A stretch of DNA of 64,000 nucleotides from Vallitaleaceae bacterium 9-2 (GTDB taxonomy: Bacteria; Bacillota; Clostridia; Lachnospirales; Vallitaleaceae), in NCBI GenBank assembly GCA_038396585.1, contig CP121691.1, positions 3,596,001-3,660,000 of the forward strand, written 5' to 3'. How positions within the stretch are numbered: the first letter of the stretch is position 1; each line of letters opens with the position of its first letter. The notes beneath the pieces are model-generated. The model was not told the origin of the DNA, searched no databases, and was given only the letters and a program-made list of their open reading frames with translations. Below, piece after piece: positions 36,451 to 45,582 of the stretch. The position numbers and the translations under genes were made by a program.

Positions 36451-38073
36451 TTATTTTAGACGATCATATGCCGATTGATGAATTTCTAAGTACTCTTGAA
36501 ATCCAAGTTCATTAAGTCGATTTATATAAGCATCCCAACCCGCTTCAACCGTTTCTCCACCAAGAATCCATCGTTGGTGAGTTTCCATCATATAGGTCTC
36601 AATATTTGTATTAAGTTCGTCGAAGATTTTTTGTTCTTCTTCATTGAAGGCAACTAAAGGAAAAGCATCCACGACATAGTCATTATCGACATACATCTTT
36701 GCCCCTTCGGCTGCAATGTCATTATAGGTTTGAAGTTCATAGTCAAAGTCTTGGAAGAAGCCGATAGGCACTTGCCCACCAATATCCCATAACTGTGCCT
36801 GAACACTTTTATCGCCATTAAGTACTTCTGGTTTAAAGACAGGCTTTCCATCAATCATATCATATTGCTCTCCTTCAATACCATAGTTGATAAGGCGACG
36901 TCCTTCTTCTGTAAACCAAAAATCAAAATACTTGATAGTTTCTACTACATGCTCGTTGGCTGCTGTAATTGCCCATCCATCGGGTTTTACAAGTTCACGG
37001 TTAAACTCTTCCCAGACATCCCCATTCACATCGGCTGGAGGCGCAATCGCCACAAATTCAAATCCTTCAATCGTATCTGCTAAGGTTGTGTTATAGCTTG
37101 CGCTTGAACCAAACCAGTCATGTGTCATACCGCCAATATCATTTCCCAAGGCAATATCTCTAGCCTTTGATCCTCGCGTATAGATTTCCGGATCAATCAA
37201 ACCTTCTGCATACCATTTTGCTACATTAATCATACCTTCTTTGAATTCTTCAGATACCAAGCCATGCTGTACTTTGCCTGTCTCATCAACAAAAAGGTCC
37301 GTTCGTGCTCCCCAAAAATGTGCAAGGCGTATTGCCTCATTGTCCTTGAAGTTCTCTCCGACATGACGGGAAAAATATGGAATCTCATCCTTTTGTCCAT
37401 TTCCATTTGGGTCATCATTGGCAAAGGCTGTTAATACCGTATAGAGTTCATCAACATTTTTAGGAATATCAAGCCCTAGCTTATCCAGCCAGTCCTTACG
37501 AATAAAATATCCCTTTCCAACACTACCATCAGGTACATATGGAATATAGTACATATGTCCATCCGGTCCTGAAGAATATGTTTTTACATAGGGATGGGCA
37601 TCAATAAACTTTTGGATATTCGGTGCATGTTCTGCAATTAAATCTTCTAGTGGAATAAAGGCACCTTCCATACCATATTTAATAAAGTCATCACGCAAGT
37701 TATTTCCTTCGACAATATCCGGTAGTTCTCCAGATACCATCAATAGATTAAATACTTCTTGGGTATCCGTTGCCGACGTTGGTGCGACACCTTTTAGGCT
37801 GACATTGGTTAAACGCTCTGCCTCTTTAAACACAGGCCAATCATCATTGTATGCATAAGCGTTACGAAAATGCATATGTAAAGTAAGCTCTAACGGTTCT
37901 TCACTAACATAAGTATCTAGAACGTCTGTATCTGATGCCCCATTATCTGCTGATTGATCTTTCGATTCATTACTTGCTGTACTACTGCTTTGCTTGGTTT
38001 CAGAATCACCGGCACATGCTGCCAAACTCAAAACCATACTTAAGATTAACATAATTGAAACAATCTTTTTCAT
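36451..38073 (-). CDS. LplA-like oligosaccharide-binding lipoprotein
   Basis: The 540-residue protein starts at the ATG at 38073, which is followed by a lipoprotein signal (lipobox LAAC, cysteine 20) and preceded by a GGGGG-type site. After a Ser/Asp-rich linker the large solute-binding fold begins (FKEAERLTNVSLKGVAPTSA, LLMVSGELPDIVEGN, DVFAL-like segments, FNRELVKPDGWAITAAN). Size and motifs match the LplA/YtcQ group, which pairs with LplB/LplC permeases and often binds large or uronic oligosaccharides. The following enzymes (HAD-GH88, GH3) suggest a lyase product containing unsaturated uronate and N-acetylhexosamine. Confidence 0.9.
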   Translation of the reverse strand: MKKIVSIMLILSMVLSLAACAGDSETKQSSSTASNESKDQSADNGASDTDVLDTYVSEEPLELTLHMHFRNAYAYNDDWPVFKEAERLTNVSLKGVAPTSATDTQEVFNLLMVSGELPDIVEGNNLRDDFIKYGMEGAFIPLEDLIAEHAPNIQKFIDAHPYVKTYSSGPDGHMYYIPYVPDGSVGKGYFIRKDWLDKLGLDIPKNVDELYTVLTAFANDDPNGNGQKDEIPYFSRHVGENFKDNEAIRLAHFWGARTDLFVDETGKVQHGLVSEEFKEGMINVAKWYAEGLIDPEIYTRGSKARDIALGNDIGGMTHDWFGSSASYNTTLADTIEGFEFVAIAPPADVNGDVWEEFNRELVKPDGWAITAANEHVVETIKYFDFWFTEEGRRLINYGIEGEQYDMIDGKPVFKPEVLNGDKSVQAQLWDIGGQVPIGFFQDFDYELQTYNDIAAEGAKMYVDNDYVVDAFPLVAFNEEEQKIFDELNTNIETYMMETHQRWILGGETVEAGWDAYINRLNELGFQEYLEIHQSAYDRLK

Positions 38074-38260
38074 AAAAGTACCCCCGATTGAATTTTTGTG
38101 GAACACTTCACTGGCGCCGTAATGCGTTCGTTAACAGTTCAAAGTATAACACCATGGCATATACGGGTAAATACGCAATACTTCATATCGGTCTACCTTT
38201 CTTAATATCTTCATAGTATACACTTTTTTTCACATCACATCTACAAAAACAACACTCCGC

Positions 38261-40102
38261 TTATTGATTCTTCCCTCTTAGCTGCATTAAGGCTTCTAAG
38301 AAATAATAATCCCCCCAACTTGTCGCCTCGTTAAACCCTTCGTTACGATGGTATATACCTTCTTTTAAAATACCACCTCCTAGACGAACGTCAGGATACA
38401 TATACTTTTGCATCAACCCATCAATAATTTGGGCTGCATAGGTTGCGTAATACGTCTTTTGCTCTGACAAACATTCATCTAAAATCAAGAGACCTGCAGC
38501 CCCTATACTTGCTGCTGAACTATCCCGAACATCCGGGTTGGCATCAGTAAAGTCAAAGTCCCAATAATGTACAAAATCCTTTGGAAGGTTTTCAATATAC
38601 ACTTTTGCCGATGCAATCGCTGTGTCTAAGAACATCGGCTCTTGAGTCAACTGATACATTTTAGCAAAACCGTAGACACTCCATGCCTGACCTCTTGCCC
38701 ATGTAGATTCATCCCGGTGTCCTTGATGTGTTTTCCCTTCAATCGGGCAACCGGTTTTTTTATCAATATAATACGTATGATAGGTTGAACCATCTTCACG
38801 CACTAGGGTTCTTGCAGATAATTTTGCATGGTTAATGGCCGCCTGTGCATAGGAAGGCTCCTGAGTCATACGAGATACTTCAATTAAGAACTCCAAGTTC
38901 ATCATGCAGTCGATGATAATACGTGTTGATGGCGTCTCTTCATCCATCTTTCCCCAAGCTTGTATAAATTTGCCACCTTCATGATAGCGTTCCATTAATT
39001 TATCAGCCGCATCAATGATAACGCATTTTGACGCTTCTTTGGGTTCCAACTGATAGTCTTGGATATAGGTATGCCAAAACAAAAAACCAATATCATGGGT
39101 ATCCATATGTCCATGATAACACCGCTTCTTAAAAGACTCCAAATACGCTTGTCGATTTTTTAAAAAGTGTGTCTCTCCCGTTATCTTATAAGCTAGATAC
39201 GTCATTCCCGGAAAAAAGCTAGCTGTCCACAAACGATTGACTTCTTGGCAGTAGATTCCATTTTCGCTTACATGGGGAAAACCTTGGGTAAAATACTCTA
39301 GATTGGCTCTCACTTGGTTTAAGATATGATTCATAGCCATGTTATAGCGCTCAGTTGAAGGCGCCTGTGTAAGAAGATTAGTCAAGCGTTCAAAGCATTG
39401 CTGCTCTTGACCCACATGAATCCATTCAAAAAGACATCCATTCTCTCTTGCTGCTTTTTGATCTCCTGGGGCATCGCCAATCATAAGGATATTCTCCTTG
39501 GCAATGCCGGACGCAATGAACTGGGCTAAAATCTCTGCCTTGGTACCATCATTTTGACTTTTTAGATAGTCAACATACTGTATCAGACCACTTTGGGTCC
39601 ACTCTGTCTCAAGAGCTTGTGCATTGGCCGAGGACACGACGGCTATTTGATACCGTTGTGCGGCGGCTTCTAAAAACGCCCTCACTCCGATAAAAGGCTC
39701 CACCACAGGCATTGATTTTTCAATCGCTTGATTCACAGCAGCAGACCACTTAAGGACTCGCCCCACCCATTCATCTTGGGTCTCTTCGTACCACTTCCTT
39801 AAGCTCTCCACATTATAGGTCGCTTGATTTTTAATATAGGTTTCATATGTCCTTAGGCGTTCCGTAGTAACTCCTTGCTGGCCTTTGATCTCTTGAAAAA
39901 GCAAGTATAAACCGTAAAATCGATTCACGCCTCTAGTCGCCTGGTATAAATTAATATCAAGCCAACGCTTATATATGTCTTGCTCCCTATCCTCAAATTC
40001 AAACACCTCGATAAGTTTTGGGTAAAAAAAAGCTTGATGTTTTATGGTCATCGTATCAAACACACATCCGTCCGAATCAATCGCAATTAAAGGTCTATTC
40101 AT
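38261..40102 (-). CDS. HAD phosphatase - GH88 unsaturated glucuronyl hydrolase fusion
   Basis: The 613-residue protein joins two enzymes. Residues 1 to about 240 form a HAD hydrolase: nucleophile Asp9 and acid/base Asp11 (AIDSDGCVFD), a large helical cap, Ser157 in VVSSAN, Lys188 in GTKAE and acidic motif GDAPGD (Asp210, Asp214). Residues about 255-613 form a complete GH88 domain: HDIGFLF (Asp337), TRIIIDCM (Asp398), GHRDESTWARGQAW, YWDFDF, RDSSAAS and TSWGDYYFLEAL. Both catalytic sets are intact. The GH88 half resembles the stand-alone enzyme at 9062. No stop or shift separates the halves. Its start overlaps the GH3 stop by eight bases. A role in handling a phosphorylated intermediate of unsaturated disaccharide breakdown is inference. 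Confidence 0.9.
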   Translation of the reverse strand: MNRPLIAIDSDGCVFDTMTIKHQAFFYPKLIEVFEFEDREQDIYKRWLDINLYQATRGVNRFYGLYLLFQEIKGQQGVTTERLRTYETYIKNQATYNVESLRKWYEETQDEWVGRVLKWSAAVNQAIEKSMPVVEPFIGVRAFLEAAAQRYQIAVVSSANAQALETEWTQSGLIQYVDYLKSQNDGTKAEILAQFIASGIAKENILMIGDAPGDQKAARENGCLFEWIHVGQEQQCFERLTNLLTQAPSTERYNMAMNHILNQVRANLEYFTQGFPHVSENGIYCQEVNRLWTASFFPGMTYLAYKITGETHFLKNRQAYLESFKKRCYHGHMDTHDIGFLFWHTYIQDYQLEPKEASKCVIIDAADKLMERYHEGGKFIQAWGKMDEETPSTRIIIDCMMNLEFLIEVSRMTQEPSYAQAAINHAKLSARTLVREDGSTYHTYYIDKKTGCPIEGKTHQGHRDESTWARGQAWSVYGFAKMYQLTQEPMFLDTAIASAKVYIENLPKDFVHYWDFDFTDANPDVRDSSAASIGAAGLLILDECLSEQKTYYATYAAQIIDGLMQKYMYPDVRLGGGILKEGIYHRNEGFNEATSWGDYYFLEALMQLRGKNQ

Positions 40103-41807
40103 TGCTTTGACCTCCTTGTTTTATAGGCATATGGCTTAAAGGTTGTATGCCTTTATATAAATAGGCACATACCGCGTCTAAGTTTCTAGGTGTGGTTGCA
40201 AAGGTTAAGACACTATAAGGATTGTTTTTGGGTTGCGTCAAGCTATAGGGTGTGTTGACCAAGGTAATCAATTCACCCGCAAAGGTCTTTGCTAGTTCGT
40301 CAACAAAATTATTATTAGCCTTTTTAGACCGTACATAAAAATTTGTGATTATAATGCGTTCATATTGATGGCATAACTCTAATATCGTCTCTTGATCCTG
40401 CGCATCGATCACATAATCAATTTCATAAAATTCTGCATTAAGGCCATGCTTTAGGGATTGATGATAGAAATATCCATCATACCAATATCCATTATTGGGA
40501 ACCCCTTTATTCATCTGTTCTATAATCAAGGTTTTTTTCTTAAGGTCAAGAGGCGTTGGAATTTTTTTGGTACCATAGTCCATAATGGAGCGTCGCCCGA
40601 TATCACTAGCAAGTTGACTGTATTGTCCAGAGCGAATCACTTGGGTCGGATTTTGATATGTAATACCGTCAAACATATGATAATCATACTTTAACTTAAG
40701 GATGCGATAGAGTTTCTCATCAATAGCTTGCCATGTCAGCTTGCCCTCTTGAAGAAATTGTTTTATCTTGTCAATCGTTTCCTCCACAAGGTTATTTTCT
40801 GCCTTCATAAGTATTAAGTCACATCCGGCTACTAAACTCATAGCACATGCATTGGCAACTCCATACCGACTGGCTAGTGCTCCCATTGTCATAGAATCTG
40901 TTGTAATAACCCCTTTAAACCCAAGCTCATCACGTAAAATCTGTGTCACAATTTTATAAGAAACTGTGGCTACATTGTCCGGGTCAAGGGCCGGATAAAT
41001 ACTATGGGCAATCATAATTGAAGGAAGAAGGTCTTCTTCTATCAGTACTTTGTAGGGTAGTAATTCCCGCTGATAAAGGGTTTCTTTGTCCACATCAATT
41101 ACCGGAAGATGATAGTGGGCATCAACATCTGAATCTCCACGTCCGGGAAAGTGCTTCCCGGTAGCAACCATATTGGCATCTTTTAATCCTTTACACGCTT
41201 CCCGTGCATATTCGATAACCATGGCTACATCATCTGAAAACGCTCGGGTATATATCTCGGGATTACGTGGATTTGTATTTATATCGAGTACCGGCGAATG
41301 CATATAATTAAAGCCAACACTTAAGCTCTGCTTGGCCACTGCTTCACTTACACGATAGGCATTATCCTTATTCCCCGTTGCTGCAATGCCCATGGGTTTT
41401 GGAAAAAGCTCAACACCCCCAAAGTTAAAATCCGCACTTGTTCCTCCCTCTTGATCAAAACTAAAGTGTAGAGGGATGCCACTTGGTCTTTTCATGGCAA
41501 GATCTTGTAAGTCTTGAAGCACTTGTTTATACTGTTCAAGCTCCATCAGGGGTTGCTGACTGCCTTTTAGAAAATGCTGATTATCAACTTTTACTGTTAC
41601 TTGCCCACTCTCAGGGTCCACATAATTGCCAAAAGATCGGATCGTCGGAGATAGTCTTAACCCTCCACAATGATACTTGGTAATAAACTCATAAATGTGC
41701 TTTCGAGGCATTGTCCCCGAAAATCCCAATGTCAATAAGCCTCCTATTTTTTCATCTGCAGACATATTCTCAATTATTGATGTAATAAATCCATTTCTTG
41801 TTTCCAT
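40095..41807 (-). CDS. GH3 beta-N-acetylhexosaminidase (NagZ-like)
   Basis: The predicted protein has about 570 residues. The GH3 domain (about 15-345) carries FSFDQEGG, NYMHSPVLDINTNPRNP, the NagZ-type acid/base Asp-His pair in KHFPGRGDSDVDAH, and the nucleophile aspartate in ITTDSMTMGA. These distinguish N-acetylhexosaminidases from beta-glucosidases. A C-terminal domain of about 200 residues follows, as in longer Gram-positive NagZ proteins. There is no signal peptide, so it acts on imported oligosaccharides in the cytoplasm. GGAGG precedes two adjacent ATGs; the second gives better spacing. Next to GH88 it suggests alternating uronate-hexosamine substrates rather than wall recycling. Confidence 0.88.
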   Translation of the reverse strand: METRNGFITSIIENMSADEKIGGLLTLGFSGTMPRKHIYEFITKYHCGGLRLSPTIRSFGNYVDPESGQVTVKVDNQHFLKGSQQPLMELEQYKQVLQDLQDLAMKRPSGIPLHFSFDQEGGTSADFNFGGVELFPKPMGIAATGNKDNAYRVSEAVAKQSLSVGFNYMHSPVLDINTNPRNPEIYTRAFSDDVAMVIEYAREACKGLKDANMVATGKHFPGRGDSDVDAHYHLPVIDVDKETLYQRELLPYKVLIEEDLLPSIMIAHSIYPALDPDNVATVSYKIVTQILRDELGFKGVITTDSMTMGALASRYGVANACAMSLVAGCDLILMKAENNLVEETIDKIKQFLQEGKLTWQAIDEKLYRILKLKYDYHMFDGITYQNPTQVIRSGQYSQLASDIGRRSIMDYGTKKIPTPLDLKKKTLIIEQMNKGVPNNGYWYDGYFYHQSLKHGLNAEFYEIDYVIDAQDQETILELCHQYERIIITNFYVRSKKANNNFVDELAKTFAGELITLVNTPYSLTQPKNNPYSVLTFATTPRNLDAVCAYLYKGIQPLSHMPIKQGGQSNE

Positions 41808-41981
41808 CATAAACCTCCACTTTTATTTTTCGCTGCTGTATCAGATGAACATAAACGTTTTTCACCTATCTATACGCTAACAAAAATATGCCTGGATTAA
41901 AATCTACAAGACTTAGGATTCATCTACATTATTTTATTTAACCATCTACCTTTTTTCAGCTTCCTCCAAAATTACCATTTT

Positions 41982-42016
41982 AAAAAAAGATATGATTAAA
42001 AATCATATCTTTTTTT
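41982..42016. terminator. Perfect 16-bp bidirectional hairpin at the end of the EAL gene
   Basis: AAAAAAAGATATGATT pairs perfectly with AATCATATCTTTTTTT around a three-base loop, and the A/T runs give a T-tract in both directions. The hairpin includes the stop codon of the EAL gene and ends its transcript. Confidence 0.8.
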
Positions 42017-44734
42017 CATTTCTTCAATGGATATTGGTTTTGATGCCAGATATCCCTGATAGCAGTCACATTCAATTTCTTTGATGAGTTCTAGCTGTTC
42101 GTTGGTTTCTATGCCTTCTGCCACCAAGTGCATTTGGATTGCCTTACCCATACCTATAATACCTTTGATGATTTTTCCGTCATCTTGATCCGGATACTCG
42201 CGTATGAACATGCGGTCAATTTTTAATTCTGTTGTTGACAATGTTTTTAAATAGCTTAATGATGAATATCCCGTTCCAAAATCATCAATGGCAACTTCAA
42301 TTCCTAAATCTCTTAATGCTTTGATCGTACTATTTGCAAACTCAAAGTTTTCAATTAATGCGGTCTCTGTAATTTCAACACATACACTTAATCCACTCTC
42401 AAGCAGTTCCTTTAGTCGTTCAACAACTGCATCCAACAGTTTTTTATTTAGAAACTCCTTTGCTGATAAGTTAAACGATATTCTAAATTTTTTTCTATTG
42501 GGTTTAAACTTTTGAAAGTCCTCTTGAATGAGTTCTAAAACATGTAGTCCCAGTCTAAAGATATCCTCTGTCTCTTCAAGAATTGGAATAAAACGGTCCG
42601 GAGATACATTGCCTAATGTGTTGCTGTTCCAGCGAACTAGCGCTTCTGCCCCTATAATTTGATTATCCTTAACACTAAACTGTGGTTGATATAACACATT
42701 AAATTCATTATTATCAAATGCTTGCTCTAAAGCATCTCGAATTTTTAGATCTTGCTTAATCGAATCATGGTATTTTTTATCGTAAAGCAAATACTGATTT
42801 TTCTTAAACTTAATCAATGCTTCCAGTGCAACCATAGAATTCTTCAACACCGCTTCGGCGTCTTCTCCATGCTTGCCTTGTAGAGCAACACCTATGTTAA
42901 AATTGATATCTAGTTGTTCAAGATGCATCGTACTTCTAGCCTCTACAAACATTCCTTTGATGCGATCAATTATTTCTTTGATTTCAAACTCATCATATTC
43001 TTTTTGTGTATTATGGCATCCCATAATAACCATATCCGTTCGAGGCGTTGCAAACATATAGATCTCTGGATTGTCACGTAGCCCCTCAAGCATGGTCTCA
43101 AGGAACTTTCCATGAAGCATCTGATTGGCTTCAAACATTTTTCGAATACTTCCCTTGAGTTGAATGGTAAGAATCAAATAGTTTTGAGCCTTGTCATACC
43201 TATATTGCACTTCTTGTCCAATGGTTTGGACCTCTTGTCTTGACATTAAAAATGCATTCATTCCATCGCGTAAAAATGGTTGTTGATTTATTTGTGCTTC
43301 TTCCGGGTTTACATATATACCTATGTAATAGGCAATGTGATTTTGCGCATTTTTTACCCCTTTAATGGTCAAATGTTTACAGACGATATTTCCATACTGG
43401 GTTTTATTCCAAATATTACCTTTCCATAGTATATTATGTGCGTCAACATCTTTTCGCATGTCAATTTTATTTTTAAACAGTGTGCGAATATGCTTATTGA
43501 TAAATTGGTGCTCTTCAACAGAGAATATTGCCTCAAAGACTTCATTGTAATATAAAATCTTGCGTTTTCTGTCTAGGATAATAATTCCATCATGTGAGTT
43601 GTCCGAAATATAAGAAGAAGCCAAGAGTAGCAAATCATTATTCGCTTTGATTTGATAGAAAATCATAAGCATGTATGTAACAAGTCCTACTAAAAAACTG
43701 CTTATTATAGTGATTAGTACAATATATTTTAAAAAGAAATGTTCCTGAGCTACGAGAGCTTTTGCATCATATTGTCCTACGACAAACCAATCCGAGTTAT
43801 CTTGGGAAAAGCTATATCGGATATTATCACTAATCCGCATTTTTTTATAGATAATATGCTTTGTCTCATAGGTATACTGGCCTGCATTAAACTCATTTTC
43901 CTTAGCTTCATGTTGTTTTACTAAGTCCTTAAGCATGCCTAATTCAGTGCGTTCAGTCAGATTCAGATAAACCGGCCCCATTGCTTCGAGATTATTTTCA
44001 TCGTTAACAATATTACTAAAAGACCAATAATTGTTATGGTCCAAAATTCCAATCTCTTTATGCTCTAAGTTGGATACTTCGTATTCTTTTATCGTATCAA
44101 AAAGGGCATAGCCATCCACATTGATGATAAGAAGTCCGAATGCTTGATTTTGCTCATCATAAAGCTTAATCGCAAACCGAATCGTCGGTTCATAGGGAAT
44201 CACAACTTTTTCATGTTCAATATTCAAATCAAAGTCCGAGATATACATCATATCTTGTTCCTTGGCAACGGCCTCTTGATAATAATAACGTTGTGACTTA
44301 TCCTGCATTTGTTCTAAAGGCACAACTTTAAAGCCTTCTTCGCTTTTGTCTACTCGGACTTTCTCCATTCCTTGCATATCCAATATCCGAAGCTGGGTAA
44401 TGGCCAAATGATTGCGAACATATTTGGCAAATAAATTTTCCACTTGCTTTTGATGATCCTCTTGTGATGATTCCACATAAGCCTTTACTGCATCCGTGTT
44501 GGCCAAAATTCTTATGGTTGAATCAACATCCTTTACTTTTTCATTGACATACACTTCGGTAATATTGACCGCTGTCTCCATCTCTTTGTTATATGTCTCC
44601 ATCACACTTGAATAACGCATACGATATACTTGTGATAAAATTAATGCGACAAGCAAGGCCAACATAAACGATAGCAAAAGTGCTACCCGGAAATGTTTCC
44701 CTGTTAATTTTGTGTCTTGAAAGAAATCCCTCAT
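41996..44734 (-). CDS. Membrane EAL-domain cyclic-di-GMP phosphodiesterase with Cache sensor, PAS and degenerate GGDEF
   Basis: The 912-residue protein has an N-terminal helix (about 16-38), an extracellular double-Cache-like domain (about 40-330), a second helix (about 335-360), a PAS domain (DGIIILDRKRKILYYNEVFEAIF) and a GGDEF-like domain lacking the GGDEF motif (the corresponding region reads MVIMGCHNTQKEYDEF). An EAL domain follows with its catalytic residues present: GAEALVRW, FNLSAKEF, VEITETAL, DDFGTGYSSLSYLK, KIDRMFI, VAEGIET and YQGYLASKPI. It should hydrolyse cyclic di-GMP in response to an external signal, controlling motility or surface attachment. It is a single-gene unit. Confidence 0.92.
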   Translation of the reverse strand: MRDFFQDTKLTGKHFRVALLLSFMLALLVALILSQVYRMRYSSVMETYNKEMETAVNITEVYVNEKVKDVDSTIRILANTDAVKAYVESSQEDHQKQVENLFAKYVRNHLAITQLRILDMQGMEKVRVDKSEEGFKVVPLEQMQDKSQRYYYQEAVAKEQDMMYISDFDLNIEHEKVVIPYEPTIRFAIKLYDEQNQAFGLLIINVDGYALFDTIKEYEVSNLEHKEIGILDHNNYWSFSNIVNDENNLEAMGPVYLNLTERTELGMLKDLVKQHEAKENEFNAGQYTYETKHIIYKKMRISDNIRYSFSQDNSDWFVVGQYDAKALVAQEHFFLKYIVLITIISSFLVGLVTYMLMIFYQIKANNDLLLLASSYISDNSHDGIIILDRKRKILYYNEVFEAIFSVEEHQFINKHIRTLFKNKIDMRKDVDAHNILWKGNIWNKTQYGNIVCKHLTIKGVKNAQNHIAYYIGIYVNPEEAQINQQPFLRDGMNAFLMSRQEVQTIGQEVQYRYDKAQNYLILTIQLKGSIRKMFEANQMLHGKFLETMLEGLRDNPEIYMFATPRTDMVIMGCHNTQKEYDEFEIKEIIDRIKGMFVEARSTMHLEQLDINFNIGVALQGKHGEDAEAVLKNSMVALEALIKFKKNQYLLYDKKYHDSIKQDLKIRDALEQAFDNNEFNVLYQPQFSVKDNQIIGAEALVRWNSNTLGNVSPDRFIPILEETEDIFRLGLHVLELIQEDFQKFKPNRKKFRISFNLSAKEFLNKKLLDAVVERLKELLESGLSVCVEITETALIENFEFANSTIKALRDLGIEVAIDDFGTGYSSLSYLKTLSTTELKIDRMFIREYPDQDDGKIIKGIIGMGKAIQMHLVAEGIETNEQLELIKEIECDCYQGYLASKPISIEEMKKRYDF

Positions 44735-44757
44735 CCGTCTCCCCCTCTAACATTTAA

Positions 44758-45582
44758 TTAAATTAATAGTTTTTTATACAGCGTTTCCATGTTTCCGTCA
44801 TTCTCCCTTATTTGCCTATATACTTTTTCTAGAATCTGATCATCCAATATACTCTTAAAGCCCTTGATTCCAATAAATTCTGAAACAAATGCGCTCGTTG
44901 GATGAAAAAGCAACTCCTCCTTTGTTCCAATTTGTTCAATCTTTCCCTTATTCATTATCACTACACGTGTGCCTAATTTTAATGCTTCTTGAATATCGTG
45001 GGTTACAAACAGAATCGTTTTTTTTAGTTGCTTATGAAGTTTTGCCAGTTCGTCTTGAAGTAATGTTCTAGCAATTTCATCCACTGCGCCAAAGGGTTCA
45101 TCCATAAGAATAATCTCTGGATTAGCTGCCAACGCTCTTGCAACTCCGATACGTTGCTTTTGCCCTCCACTAAGTTGAACCGGATATCTTGATAACATCG
45201 CCTCTTCAAGACCAATAAGCTCCATCAACTTGAGTGCACGCTCATGACGATATCTTCTTTCTATTCCTTCAATGGATAAGACATAACTGATATTGTCTTC
45301 AATCGTCATATGTGGAAACAGTCCAATCTGTTGAATCACATACCCAATACTTCGACGTAATTTAATCGTATCCCACGTTTGAATACTTTGATTGTTGACA
45401 AGAATATCCCCTGTATCAAAAGGAATCAATTTGTTGACCATCTTTAATAATGTCGTTTTTCCGCATCCGGATGGTCCTAGTATGGTAATAAATTCTCCAG
45501 CTTCAATAGATAAATCCAGGCTATCAATAACGCGTTGACTCTGATCATAGGATTTAGTAATCTTCTTGAACTCTACAACCAT
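44758..45582 (-). CDS. Osmolyte ABC transporter ATPase (OpuC/ProV-like, no CBS domains)
   Basis: The 274-residue protein has Walker A GPSGCGKTT, signature LSGGQKQRIG, Walker B IILMDEPFGAVD and the switch histidine in LFVTHD. Similarity is to glycine betaine/choline transporter ATPases. Those usually extend to about 380 residues with tandem CBS domains that sense ionic strength; here the chain ends shortly after the ATPase domain, so osmotic gating by CBS is missing. Its start shares one base with the binding-protein stop. Confidence 0.88.
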   Translation of the reverse strand: MVVEFKKITKSYDQSQRVIDSLDLSIEAGEFITILGPSGCGKTTLLKMVNKLIPFDTGDILVNNQSIQTWDTIKLRRSIGYVIQQIGLFPHMTIEDNISYVLSIEGIERRYRHERALKLMELIGLEEAMLSRYPVQLSGGQKQRIGVARALAANPEIILMDEPFGAVDEIARTLLQDELAKLHKQLKKTILFVTHDIQEALKLGTRVVIMNKGKIEQIGTKEELLFHPTSAFVSEFIGIKGFKSILDDQILEKVYRQIRENDGNMETLYKKLLI

